45,644 nucleotides of DNA from Propionibacterium sp. (GTDB taxonomy: Bacteria > Actinomycetota > Actinomycetes > Propionibacteriales > Propionibacteriaceae): NCBI GenBank assembly GCA_022837595.1, contig JALHFX010000009.1, forward strand, positions 1-45,644, written 5' to 3'. Positions 9,167 to 17,191 of this stretch are shown piece by piece. Position 1 is the stretch's first letter, and the number at the start of each line of letters is the position of its first letter. The notes beneath the pieces are model-generated. The model saw nothing but the letters and a program-made list of their open reading frames with translations. It was not told the origin of the DNA and did no database searches. Made by a program: the position numbers and the translations under genes.

Positions 9167-9420
9167 AGCAATATGCGGGTTATAACTGTTGAACAAAAAG
9201 GAACCAACAACAACGCCGGGTTCCCGGTACATATCGCAAACAGGACGGACAACAGGACACCAACCCACCACGACAAACAGAAATCGCAACGGAACATCTT
9301 ATTGAAAAAGTCGTTGCCGTGAACTTGGACGTACTCAACGACGCCCCATTTTTTCGCAAGGGTCAAAAGGAACGCCGCCACGGTTGCCACGACCAAAACC
9401 CAAATTATAAATATCTGCAT
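9163..9420 (-). CDS. Small membrane protein, DUF1360-like, 85 aa
   Basis: The start at 9420 (MQIFIIWVLVVATVAAFLL) gives an N-terminal membrane helix and fits the 4-base gap after the upstream stop; the longer frame from 9465 overlaps the upstream gene. A second hydrophobic half follows the motif CDFCLSWWVGVLLSVLF, which matches the DUF1360 pattern (C-x2-C-x3-W). It overlaps the next gene by ATGA. A membrane protein inside the tail operon is unusual. It might be a virion-associated or host-membrane factor used in DNA entry, or an accessory gene. Function is unknown. Confidence 0.7.
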   Translation of the reverse strand: MQIFIIWVLVVATVAAFLLTLAKKWGVVEYVQVHGNDFFNKMFRCDFCLSWWVGVLLSVLFAICTGNPALLLVPFCSTVITRILL

Positions 9421-9424
9421 AACT

Positions 9425-10021
9425 CTAAAATTTACAAGGTTGAGAAATTGACAAAACCCCCTCAAAGCGAAAACCGCCGAACGGGTGCATTAAAAATTGA
9501 TTATCTATTTCGTCCAACGTAAACCCACGGTACACGTTTTCGGCTAACTCATAAATCCGGTTTATCTCTATCGTTCCGGCTTTCAACCAAAACCCGCCAT
9601 TTAAGACGGTCAATATTTCGTCTTTCAATGCCTCGGTATTCCGGTTGTTCAATTGCCCCGGATATACTTTTCGCAAATCAAACCAAACGATAAGGGCAAA
9701 CGGGGCTTTTATGCTACTTTGTTCTTTCGGAACCCAACCCACACTTTGCGGGTCGTCAACCCAAAAGAACGAAAAATTGCCAATATTGGCATCGGGGGAA
9801 ACGTCGATATAATCGTTATTGCCCCGCCATTGCGTCCCGCCCGCATATACGTTCGGGGTATAATACCGTTTGCCGTTTATGATTTTCGCCACACGTTGCG
9901 CCCTGCCAAACGCCACGTCTAACCAATCCACATTGTCAGACAATCCGGTTTGCATTTCCCCAATAACCCGGTCGATTAATACCGGGTTGGGGATAATTGG
10001 TATTGCTTTATTCTTTGCCAT
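9425..10021 (-). CDS. Putative tail terminator / tail completion protein, 198 aa
   Basis: The gene lies between a gp10-like protein (14-base overlap) and the tail-chaperone region, which in siphophages is where the tail terminator that caps the tail tube is encoded. The protein is of mixed alpha/beta type. It has a long N-terminal helical part, a central FALIVWFDLRKVYP strand region and a C-terminal GGFRFEGVLSISQPC strand, as in tail-terminator proteins. There is no catalytic motif. The assignment is by order and general shape, not by a diagnostic signature. Confidence 0.55.
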   Translation of the reverse strand: MAKNKAIPIIPNPVLIDRVIGEMQTGLSDNVDWLDVAFGRAQRVAKIINGKRYYTPNVYAGGTQWRGNNDYIDVSPDANIGNFSFFWVDDPQSVGWVPKEQSSIKAPFALIVWFDLRKVYPGQLNNRNTEALKDEILTVLNGGFWLKAGTIEINRIYELAENVYRGFTLDEIDNQFLMHPFGGFRFEGVLSISQPCKF

Positions 10022-10478
10022 ATAAAACCGCTTTTGCTTTTGTAAGTAAGTCGGGGTAAATATACTGCCAAATCAACGCCGCAATATTTTCGTCCGTCAA
10101 TCCTAATATTTGCCGCCCGTACTTTTTTATTAAATCTTCCGTCTTAAAATCGGACGCCTTAATTTCAAACTGTTTGTCGCCAACGTCCAAAAAAAACGAC
10201 GCTTCAAAATCCCCGGTATCCCGCAACGTTACCCGGTTCGTCGGTTGTCCCTTTTCCTCTTTAATGGCTATCGTCAACGGGGAATACGGGGCGTAATCCA
10301 TAATATCCACGCCCAAACGGTTAATACCTTGTTCAAATAATTGTTCCTCGGCGTTCATATCAACAATATAGGCGTCATTGTCCCAAATGATTTGTTGAAT
10401 GTACACGCCCGACGTTATCCCCTTATTGAACATATCCGCCCGGTTGCGTAAATCTAATATTGACTTTAACCCCGCCAT
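10008..10478 (-). CDS. Putative HK97 gp10-like head-tail joining protein, 156 aa
   Basis: The length and order (after the connector-region protein, before the tail terminator) fit a gp10-like/virion morphogenesis protein. The middle has the family-like pattern DYAPYSPLTIAIKEE followed by RVTLRDTGDFEASFFLDV. This resembles the 'aP..tG.L..SG....' stretch of such proteins, in which a Thr/Leu-rich strand precedes a beta hairpin. It probably helps join head and tail. No enzymatic residues are evident. Confidence 0.55.
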   Translation of the reverse strand: MAGLKSILDLRNRADMFNKGITSGVYIQQIIWDNDAYIVDMNAEEQLFEQGINRLGVDIMDYAPYSPLTIAIKEEKGQPTNRVTLRDTGDFEASFFLDVGDKQFEIKASDFKTEDLIKKYGRQILGLTDENIAALIWQYIYPDLLTKAKAVLYGKE

Positions 10479-10482
10479 TGCC

Positions 10483-11820
10483 TTACGTTGTACGGTATTT
10501 TACGCCGTGGTTATTGCATGATAAACAAATACGGTCGATACCCTGTGTATCCAACCGCAACGCCTCGTATGCTTTTTTAAGGTCATAACCCAAACCGCCG
10601 GGGCGACCCTCAACGTTGCCGTCCAACTCGTACAATATTTCCAACCGGGTTGCGTTTACTTGGTTTCTGTTTACCTTAACGTCCGGGTTCATTGCCAACG
10701 TGCGCAAAGCGATTGCGGCGACTTGCCGTTGCAATACCGTTTGGAAAATTTGCCGTTCCTTAATGATAAAATCCGTTAGGTCGCAACCGACGGTAATTTC
10801 GCAATTCAACCCGTAATTTTGGGTATTAGTGTACATCGTCAACGCTATATCCCACAACTCCGGGTATTCGTCGAATGTTTCCGGGGCGTTCATCATAAAC
10901 GGGGATACCTGTAAATACTTGGTTATTTCCCGCCATTGCTCAATATTGACGTATCCGGTACACGTTCCGCACGGCTCTTTACTCCAATCCTTAACCATGT
11001 TAATTGCTTGCATCCCGGCGGGCAAATCGTTTTGATTGTAGCAAAGGAACCACGACCCCCCGGCGTTATTTGCGTCGCTGATATACGGCAAATAACAATC
11101 TTTCAACGGGAACCATTGAAAACCGCCGTTTGTCTGTGTAAAATTCAAATCAAACGTTTTGATTGGGTCTATTTGGGACGAATGAAACAAATACATACGA
11201 ACAACCCCGGTTGCGCCTGTCATTTGCAAACCGATTTGTTCGATTTTCATTGTTACCCCCATTGAACGAACCGGGACAATTTCAAACCCTACTAACTTAT
11301 GATTATTCGGCAACGTCGCCCGGATACGTCCCGCACCGTCGAAAAATGTACGGCGTTCCAATAGGTTCTTTGTTTCCTTATCCAATCCCTTTATTTGCGT
11401 GAACGTTTGTACCATTTGGGAAATGCCGTTGCGGGTCAATCGTTCCAAATAATCGGATAGGAAATTGTAAGGTTGCCAATACGGGTTGCCGTAATCGTCG
11501 TTGAAATCTTCGTTAAAATCGCTTTCCGTTGGTTCCTCGTTTGTGTTTTCCCGTGTGGCAATCCATACTTTGCCATTGTGCCGAACCTTTGCCCCAACCT
11601 TATACGGCAATATCATATTCCAATCGGGATATTGGAAAACAAAATCATCCGGGATTATTGACCGGATATTATCCAACGTAACAAGCGGGTGCGCACCTTG
11701 AAAATACAACCCGCTTTCCGTCTGCGTTAAATCGTCGTTAATTGCTTTTGCCGGGTCAAACGATTGTTCCCACCCGACGACGTGCAATAATGCGTCCTGT
11801 ATGTCTTTTAATCGGTACAT
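10483..11820 (-). CDS. Connector-region structural protein with CBM5/12-like insert, 445 aa
   Basis: It follows the major capsid gene after an apparent terminator. Residues 70-115 contain YKVGAKVRHNGKVWIATREN and, after a short acidic loop, YWQPYN. This spacing of Tyr, Gly, Val, Asn-Gly and Trp is like the small CBM5/12 chitin-binding fold seen in many phage structural proteins. The motif DFNEDFNDDYGN in this loop is shared with the 283-residue tail protein. The rest is beta-rich, with a Cys-containing C-terminus (CLSCNNHGVKY). It may be a large head-tail connector or head decoration protein. I know no precise family, and size alone is unusual for a connector. Confidence 0.65.
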   Translation of the reverse strand: MYRLKDIQDALLHVVGWEQSFDPAKAINDDLTQTESGLYFQGAHPLVTLDNIRSIIPDDFVFQYPDWNMILPYKVGAKVRHNGKVWIATRENTNEEPTESDFNEDFNDDYGNPYWQPYNFLSDYLERLTRNGISQMVQTFTQIKGLDKETKNLLERRTFFDGAGRIRATLPNNHKLVGFEIVPVRSMGVTMKIEQIGLQMTGATGVVRMYLFHSSQIDPIKTFDLNFTQTNGGFQWFPLKDCYLPYISDANNAGGSWFLCYNQNDLPAGMQAINMVKDWSKEPCGTCTGYVNIEQWREITKYLQVSPFMMNAPETFDEYPELWDIALTMYTNTQNYGLNCEITVGCDLTDFIIKERQIFQTVLQRQVAAIALRTLAMNPDVKVNRNQVNATRLEILYELDGNVEGRPGGLGYDLKKAYEALRLDTQGIDRICLSCNNHGVKYRTT

Positions 11821-11834
11821 CTGCGTTCTAAATT

Positions 11835-11869
11835 AAAAAAGGGGGCGGGGATAACTCACCCCGTCCCCT
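11835..11869 (-). terminator. Rho-independent terminator after the major capsid gene
   Basis: On the minus strand a GC-rich stem (GGGGACGGGG, loop TGAGTTAT, CCCCGCCCCC with one unpaired base) is followed directly by six T residues (A6 at 11835-11840 on plus). It lies 32 bases after the capsid stop. It probably attenuates transcription so that capsid mRNA exceeds tail mRNA. Confidence 0.7.
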
Positions 11870-11900
11870 CGGCATTTGTTAATGATAAGCGCAAAAAAGG

Positions 11901-13007
11901 TTACGCACCCCCGGCGGGGAACTGTGCGGCGTTCGTTACATAAACGGGCATACCTAACGGCTCGTTCGGGTTACGTGCGGCAATCTCGGCTTTGATAATC
12001 GGGTTTGCCACGGTGTCCGGGTTGCTGTTGTAAGCGACCATATACGCCACGTCAACGGAAAATCCGAAATACTCCTTAACGGCGCACGTCAAATCGGCGG
12101 TTGCGTCGCCCATGATTGCGGATTGGTCGCCAACGGCGGTATAATAGTGAGAACCAACGGGCAAATCAATGTACGGCAAACGTACAACGTCCCATTCATG
12201 GAAATTCGCACGGGTGCGGCGCAATGCCTCACGGTCAACACGTGTTAAGATACCAACGTTTCCGTCGGCAACGGCAAACATGGTTCCCATTTTGCCCGCT
12301 TCGTCGGTTACGTTGTTCGTGTAATGCAAAACTTTGTTGTCGTACTCCATACGCTTATTAACGTCGTTGTAAACTCCGTGTTGCGCTAACTTACGGATAA
12401 GGCTATCAACCCCGGCGTTTGCGATTAAATGGATATATTCCGGGTAACAATTCGCCCTCATAATCGGGTTAATGTCGCCCAAAATCTCGGTCGCCATTTG
12501 GGTCGGAACTTGTACCACGTTTCCGGCTTGCGTGTAGTTAAGCAAGGTTTTGAAAACCTGTGTTTTGTTCGCCTCCAATGCGGCAACGGCTCCGACGTCC
12601 AATTTGTCAGCCAACGCACGGCACGTCTTTTCCATTTTACGCAAAAAGTCGTGTTCATACGAAATTTCGTTGTTCATGTATGCGGCGGGAACCATAGTAA
12701 ACCCAATTGCATACGTTGCCCAAACGACCGTTACCAATGCGGACGTATTTTCGTCGTCAGCGATAACGCACGAACGCACGTTGCTAACTTGTACATCCCC
12801 GTCGTAATTGATAACAGGAACTTGTACGGTGTTACCGATTGACGCAAACGCACGGTCGCGCAAATTCGGATTAATGATTGAGGACGGGGCGTTGGTTTGC
12901 TCAATAAAGAAATCCAATGCGCCATACTCACACGGGCGGGTCATATTACGGTCTAATTCCGGGTTTTCAATCCGCCAATTCTGCAATCTTGTTGCTACTA
13001 ATGACAT
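11901..13007 (-). CDS. Major capsid protein, 368 aa
   Basis: The gene follows the scaffold gene and has the size, order and soluble mixed composition of an HK97-fold major capsid protein. It begins MSLVATRLQNWRIENPELDR. The N-terminal third contains FASIGNTVQVPVINYDG, like the E-loop/N-arm part of Bacteroidetes phage capsids. The C-terminal half holds the P/A-domain-like WDVVRLPYIDLPVGS stretch. There is no protease in the cluster, so maturation cleavage is not evident. It has its own leader (13008-13061) with a short GC stem and is followed by a terminator, in line with high expression. Confidence 0.85.
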   Translation of the reverse strand: MSLVATRLQNWRIENPELDRNMTRPCEYGALDFFIEQTNAPSSIINPNLRDRAFASIGNTVQVPVINYDGDVQVSNVRSCVIADDENTSALVTVVWATYAIGFTMVPAAYMNNEISYEHDFLRKMEKTCRALADKLDVGAVAALEANKTQVFKTLLNYTQAGNVVQVPTQMATEILGDINPIMRANCYPEYIHLIANAGVDSLIRKLAQHGVYNDVNKRMEYDNKVLHYTNNVTDEAGKMGTMFAVADGNVGILTRVDREALRRTRANFHEWDVVRLPYIDLPVGSHYYTAVGDQSAIMGDATADLTCAVKEYFGFSVDVAYMVAYNSNPDTVANPIIKAEIAARNPNEPLGMPVYVTNAAQFPAGGA

Positions 13008-13061
13008 AATCTAAAATTTTAATTGTTTATAAATGCGGGTTTACCCTTTACCCGTGATTGT

Positions 13062-14018
13062 TTACTTTTCCGGCAATGCGGCAACGTTGTTGTCCTGCCA
13101 TGCCTGTTTCATTGCGGCGTCGAATTTTTCCGACCCCGCCGTTAGCCCTTGCGCCATAAGGTTTGCGGCGATTGCGTCGTAAGCCTCTACACGGGTTTTT
13201 GCTCCCGCAACGTCAACGGTTGTTACGCCGCCGCCCGCACCGGAACCGCCCGCCGGGGGTGTCGTTCCGCCGCCCGCCGCTTGGCGTCCCTTATCCAAAA
13301 TACCCATTGTATCCAATTCCTTTGCCAACAGGTCGCCGGGTGTGTACGGGTTCAACTGATTGTTCGGGTTACGCATGATTGCCCCGGTTTCGTCCTTAAA
13401 CGCAATGATTTTGCCGCCTTTGCCGTCGTCGATAAACTCCGGATTCATACCCTTAATTTTGTCGATTGCTTGACCCAACAAAACCTTTGTTGCGCTTTCC
13501 GGTAATCCCGCCTTAAACTTTAATCCGGCGGTTGCGGTCTGCAATGCCGTTTCAACACGTATGCCGAACAATTCCGTTGTATGGTTTTGTTCGGCTTGGT
13601 CGTATTTCGTTTTTAACTCGTTGAACTGCGTTGTAACCGCCGTTAGGTCGGCTTTCGCTTGTTTCAACGCTTTGGCGGTTTCCGCATCGCTCGCACCCTC
13701 TGCAATGGCTTTTTCCAATCGTGCCTTTTCTTTCGTCAGACTGTCGATTTGGGTTTGCAATGTACCCACGTTTTCCGCTTTGGTTTTGAACTCGGCAACC
13801 ACACGTTTTGCGTAATCAAACGTTTTTTCGGTTCCATTCTTTGCGATACCGGACGCCGCCAAAATATCGGCATCCAATCCGCCGTAAATTTCGCCCGTCT
13901 TTTTCGCTATAACGCTATTTTCGTCGTTAGCGGACAATGTAGTAATTGCCGCAATTTGTTCGTCGGTCAATCCGGCTAACGCCGCATTTGCCCTTAATAT
14001 TTCGCTTGTTAATGCCAT
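13062..14018 (-). CDS. Capsid scaffold protein (GP20-like), 318 aa
   Basis: Residues about 75-150 form a strong coiled coil (VGTLQTQIDSLTKEKARLEK), as in the phage minor structural GP20/scaffold family. The protein sits directly upstream of the capsid gene. A Gly/Pro/Thr-rich flexible linker (GGGTTPPAGGSGAGGG) joins the coiled-coil part to a helical C-terminus of about 50 residues, which would bind capsid subunits. The N-terminus (LTDEQIAAITTLSANDENSV) is a small helical domain typical of Bacteroidetes phage scaffolds. It is expected to be lost from mature heads. Confidence 0.8.
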   Translation of the reverse strand: MALTSEILRANAALAGLTDEQIAAITTLSANDENSVIAKKTGEIYGGLDADILAASGIAKNGTEKTFDYAKRVVAEFKTKAENVGTLQTQIDSLTKEKARLEKAIAEGASDAETAKALKQAKADLTAVTTQFNELKTKYDQAEQNHTTELFGIRVETALQTATAGLKFKAGLPESATKVLLGQAIDKIKGMNPEFIDDGKGGKIIAFKDETGAIMRNPNNQLNPYTPGDLLAKELDTMGILDKGRQAAGGGTTPPAGGSGAGGGVTTVDVAGAKTRVEAYDAIAANLMAQGLTAGSEKFDAAMKQAWQDNNVAALPEK

Positions 14019-14052
14019 AATCTTACCCTTTGATTATTTGGTTTATAATTAG

Positions 14053-14586
14053 TTACTTTTTCGCTCCGGTTTTGCCCTCGGCGTCCGCCTCTGCCTTTGC
14101 TTTGGCATCGGCTTTGGTTTCCTTTACAGGTTCCGCCGGGATAACTCCCGCCGCTTTCAATTCCGCCATAATTTCCGCTTTTAAGGCGGCTTTCTCGGCG
14201 GCTTTTGCTTTGGCGTCCGCCTCTTCCTTTGCTTTGGCATCGGCGGCGGCTTTCTCGGCGGCGGCTTGCTGTTGTTCGGCGGTACGCTTTGCGGCTTCCT
14301 CGGCTTGCTGTTTTACATACTCGTTGGGGTCGTGCAAAATGGTAATCGTGTACCCCTGTTTTCTCATTGCGTCGGCAATGCCATTTTCAAAGCCTTTTTT
14401 GCCGAACTTTTGGATACGGGGGATTGATAACCTTTTGCCCGTTTCGCTGTCGAACTTGCGCACCTCAATAATGCAATGATACAAATGTTGTTCATTGCTC
14501 GGTACAATGTAGTTTTCCGGGTTGACGTCGGTAATTGCGACGTCCTTTGTCTTACCCTCGGTTGCTGTTTTCACTCGCATACTCAT
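14053..14586 (-). CDS. Ala/Lys/Glu-rich coiled-coil head-region protein, 177 aa
   Basis: It lies between portal and scaffold and overlaps the portal stop by 35 bases. The first ~95 residues are an ordinary folded domain containing HLYHCIIEVRKFDSETGKRL. The remaining ~80 residues are almost only Ala, Lys, Glu, Asp and Gln in heptad order, a long helix or coiled coil with short repeats of the type ADAKAKEEADAKAKAAEKAA. It could be an internal head or scaffold-assisting protein. I do not recognise a named family. The simple repeats at DNA level make this stretch prone to length variation. Confidence 0.7.
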   Translation of the reverse strand: MSMRVKTATEGKTKDVAITDVNPENYIVPSNEQHLYHCIIEVRKFDSETGKRLSIPRIQKFGKKGFENGIADAMRKQGYTITILHDPNEYVKQQAEEAAKRTAEQQQAAAEKAAADAKAKEEADAKAKAAEKAALKAEIMAELKAAGVIPAEPVKETKADAKAKAEADAEGKTGAKK

Positions 14587-16270
14587 TAAATTTACTTGTT
14601 ATTACTCTGATTTTATCGGCGAACGGTATTTGTGTGCCGAACTCCAATAGGTTTGTATTTTCCCGTTCAAATCTGCGTACAAAGTTAGCGAAATTCAATT
14701 TTATACGCAATTCGTTTTCCGGTATAAGGTTACGCCCGTATAAATCCAAAACCTCGTTACGTGTCAAATGTCGGTACGGCTCCAATTCTGCCAATATTAA
14801 CATACGTTGCAATTGGGTTTGGTTGTTCCGGTATTCCGTTTCGATTATCTGATTTTGTAGGGCGTCTAATTCCGCCTCGCTTGCGCCGCTATCCTTTGCG
14901 GCTTTGTAACGGTTCCGCAACTCGGTTGCGTCGTACAAATAAAACTCGGTTCCGTAATTAACTTTTGCAGAAACAAACATATTTCCATAACGTAAACGGC
15001 AAACCGTTTCATCGACGAATTGTTGTGCCGCTTCAAACCCTTTCTTTACCCTGTTTAATACCGTGCTTTGACTTTCAAACGCCGCCGCAACTTGTTGTTC
15101 GTTGAACGCTTCCCGTTGGGTTATTTCCTCGTTTTGACCGACAACGGCGGTAATAATGTTTTCCCGCAATCGGGTTTCTTCCTCAACATTATATTCCAAA
15201 CTTGAACGGTCGATTGTAAGGATTTGAACCGGGTTGCGTAAATCCGGTTGTTTGTCCCCGTCCGGTATCGGTATTTCCACGAATGAACCCGCCCCGGTAA
15301 TACGCTTTTCCCCGCATTTGGGGCAACGCATCAATAACCCGGCTTGGTCTAACCTGTAATACCCTTGTTTGTCCTTTATAAACCCGCCGTCGCAATAGTC
15401 GCCATTCTCGGCGTTGCTGAAATCGCACGATTGTTCGTAACCGGAATAAATCGGATACGCTCCGTACAAATCCAAATGACGTTTCGATATATGAAAGAAC
15501 AAAAACCAATCCAACGCCTCCAATTCCTTTGTCAACGGGGATTGCTTAACGTCCGGTTCTTTGAGGTTCAACGGTTCGTTCCAAAAGAACCGGGCGGGAC
15601 AATAACCCAAATCGTGCGGATTGTCAACCAACAATTCGCCGATATTACCGCCGCCGTCCTCGGCAAACACTCGGTAACGTTCATCGTCAATAACGGCAAT
15701 GCGTTTCCCCGGCTGTCTGAAAATAATCCAATCCATAACCCCGGTTGTCCTGTTAGCCTCAAAGGTTATGACGCTTTCAATTGTCAACCAATAAAAATAC
15801 GGGGTCGGGTAACGGTCGGCGTTCGGTTCGGTCGGCATATCCACAATTAAGACGCTGTTTATTTCCGTCTTGAAATACTCCCAACCTTTCGTACTCCATA
15901 TTTCCGGCTCTTTTAATACGTCCTGTCGGTAATACTCCCAATCGTCCCGTTGCTCGGTGTTTTGGAATTGATAGTTGAACGCCGGGTTGCGTCCGTCAAA
16001 AATGCGGCTCAACTTATCAAAACAAATTCCCGTTACCTCATTCGTGCGAACGGGGTAACGGAAAAGGGTTTTGAAAATTTTGAATTTATCCGCCGGGATA
16101 AGATTTTGAACCCATGCCAAAAAATCGGTCGTGGGTAAACACATTAAGGGCGTAACCTCGGTTTGAGCGTGAAATTTAATACGGTTTTGGTGTGTAACCG
16201 CTTTATTTATCGTCGCTTTTTTCCTCGGCTCCGTTATTTCCTTTCTTATGCGTTTTATATCTAATCCCAT
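14552..16270 (-). CDS. Portal protein, about 572 aa
   Basis: The gene has the size and order (TerL, then portal, then scaffold, then capsid) of a portal vertex protein. Stretches such as FKTLFRYPVRTNEVTGICFD, the central HISKRHLDLYGAYPIY, the stem-like helices near NIITAVVGQNEEITQREAFN and a helical C-terminus are in line with the portal fold. Four cysteines (C282, C293 and a CPKC at 316-319) make a zinc-knuckle-like insert not found in classical portals. The start is uncertain. ATGs at 16288 and 16270 both overlap the preceding 73-codon gene by about 70-85 bases, and the next ATG is 16144. I used 16270. Confidence 0.82.
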   Translation of the reverse strand: MGLDIKRIRKEITEPRKKATINKAVTHQNRIKFHAQTEVTPLMCLPTTDFLAWVQNLIPADKFKIFKTLFRYPVRTNEVTGICFDKLSRIFDGRNPAFNYQFQNTEQRDDWEYYRQDVLKEPEIWSTKGWEYFKTEINSVLIVDMPTEPNADRYPTPYFYWLTIESVITFEANRTTGVMDWIIFRQPGKRIAVIDDERYRVFAEDGGGNIGELLVDNPHDLGYCPARFFWNEPLNLKEPDVKQSPLTKELEALDWFLFFHISKRHLDLYGAYPIYSGYEQSCDFSNAENGDYCDGGFIKDKQGYYRLDQAGLLMRCPKCGEKRITGAGSFVEIPIPDGDKQPDLRNPVQILTIDRSSLEYNVEEETRLRENIITAVVGQNEEITQREAFNEQQVAAAFESQSTVLNRVKKGFEAAQQFVDETVCRLRYGNMFVSAKVNYGTEFYLYDATELRNRYKAAKDSGASEAELDALQNQIIETEYRNNQTQLQRMLILAELEPYRHLTRNEVLDLYGRNLIPENELRIKLNFANFVRRFERENTNLLEFGTQIPFADKIRVITSKFNEYASENSNRG

Positions 16271-16424
16271 ATTCGTTGCTAAATTCAAAAGGTGTTTTTT
16301 CGGGCAATCGCCAACCGCCGTTGTTCGGCATACGCAATAAGCGTTCGGCGTGGTTAATCTCGTATTCCTCGGTCGTGTTGAGCGGCGGACACTCTAACAC
16401 AACCGTTGTTCGTTTGGCTCCCAT
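16203..16424 (-). CDS. Small protein upstream of portal, 73 aa
   Basis: Its ATG overlaps the stop of the preceding gene as TAATG, a typical coupled start, and codon use is like the neighbours. The sequence contains NHAERLLRMPNNGGWRLPEK and a Lys/Glu/Asp-rich tail. It has no recognised domain or membrane segment. It overlaps the portal start by up to 85 bases depending on the portal start used. It may be a minor head component. Confidence 0.6.
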   Translation of the reverse strand: MGAKRTTVVLECPPLNTTEEYEINHAERLLRMPNNGGWRLPEKTPFEFSNEYGIRYKTHKKGNNGAEEKSDDK

Positions 16425-17068
16425 TATGCGCCCGCCGCTTTAAGGTCGGTTAACGGGTTGAACGACGGGGCAACAATCGCCAAATCGTCCGACCAATTCG
16501 GTAAGAACGACCATTGTATTGCGTTGCTGTCGGGGGCTTCCAATCCGCCTAATGTTTTGTCCCCTACAAACAACGAACGTATCGGAATAGGGTAATACGT
16601 TGTTGCCGTTGTTTCGTCCTGTATGGCTCCAATGGCTCCGTTTTCGTCAAACAGATAGACGCCCAAATTGTCGCCCAAACTTTCGCATTGCATTTCTTTC
16701 AATGCCTTAATGACGGCTTGCGGGGCTTTGCGGATAACTCCGGTAAACGGGGTCGGCTCACGCCCTATAATTTCCTCAATGCCTCCCAACGTTTCGTTAC
16801 CACCTCCAAAGGTGCGGGCGGCTCCCGCCTCGGCTGTTGGGGCTTGAATGTACGGCGAAACAACTACTTTCGTGCTATCCGCCGCCGATAATAGGGGCGT
16901 CCAAGACGCTAACGCCGTAATCGCTTTATCGGTCGTAAAACTGTTTTTGCTTCCGTCGTCTTTCGTAAGACGTTGGAAAGCCACTTTTTGAATTTGTCCG
17001 AAACTCTCGGCGCAAACAATGGCGGGTACATCGGGCAAAGCCGCCGCCGCTGGACACTTACAAATCAT
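16424..17068 (-). CDS. Abundant structural protein, candidate major tail tube, 214 aa
   Basis: This lies between TerL and the portal genes and has its own 123-base leader with a promoter-like -7 box (17142-17149), so high expression is likely. The protein is beta-rich and compact. It includes IGREPTPFTGVIRKAPQAVI and a C-terminus with NAIQWSFLPNWSDDLAIVAP, reminiscent of tube proteins. No better tail-tube candidate exists between the tail terminator and the tape measure. Its position before the portal is unusual for a tail-tube gene, so a head decoration protein is the main alternative. Confidence 0.5.
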   Translation of the reverse strand: MICKCPAAAALPDVPAIVCAESFGQIQKVAFQRLTKDDGSKNSFTTDKAITALASWTPLLSAADSTKVVVSPYIQAPTAEAGAARTFGGGNETLGGIEEIIGREPTPFTGVIRKAPQAVIKALKEMQCESLGDNLGVYLFDENGAIGAIQDETTATTYYPIPIRSLFVGDKTLGGLEAPDSNAIQWSFLPNWSDDLAIVAPSFNPLTDLKAAGA

Positions 17069-17141
17069 ACTCTTTTAATTTTTAACGTTAAAAACTTATT
17101 GTTACTTATCGGGGCTTTCCCTTTGCCTCCGTTTTCATTTG

Positions 17142-17149
17142 CAAAGTTA
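17142..17149 (-). promoter_or_regulatory. Promoter-like -7 element (TAACTTTG) before the candidate tail-tube gene
   Basis: On the minus strand TAACTTTGC fits the Bacteroides -7 consensus TAnnTTTG. The matching -33 box at about 18 bp upstream is poor. It lies in the only sizeable gap (17069-17191) in the late head region, 74 bases before the start codon. Confidence 0.4.
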
Positions 17150-17191
17150 TAAACTTTTTCCGGGTAATTCTTGCATATCTCAAAAAATATG

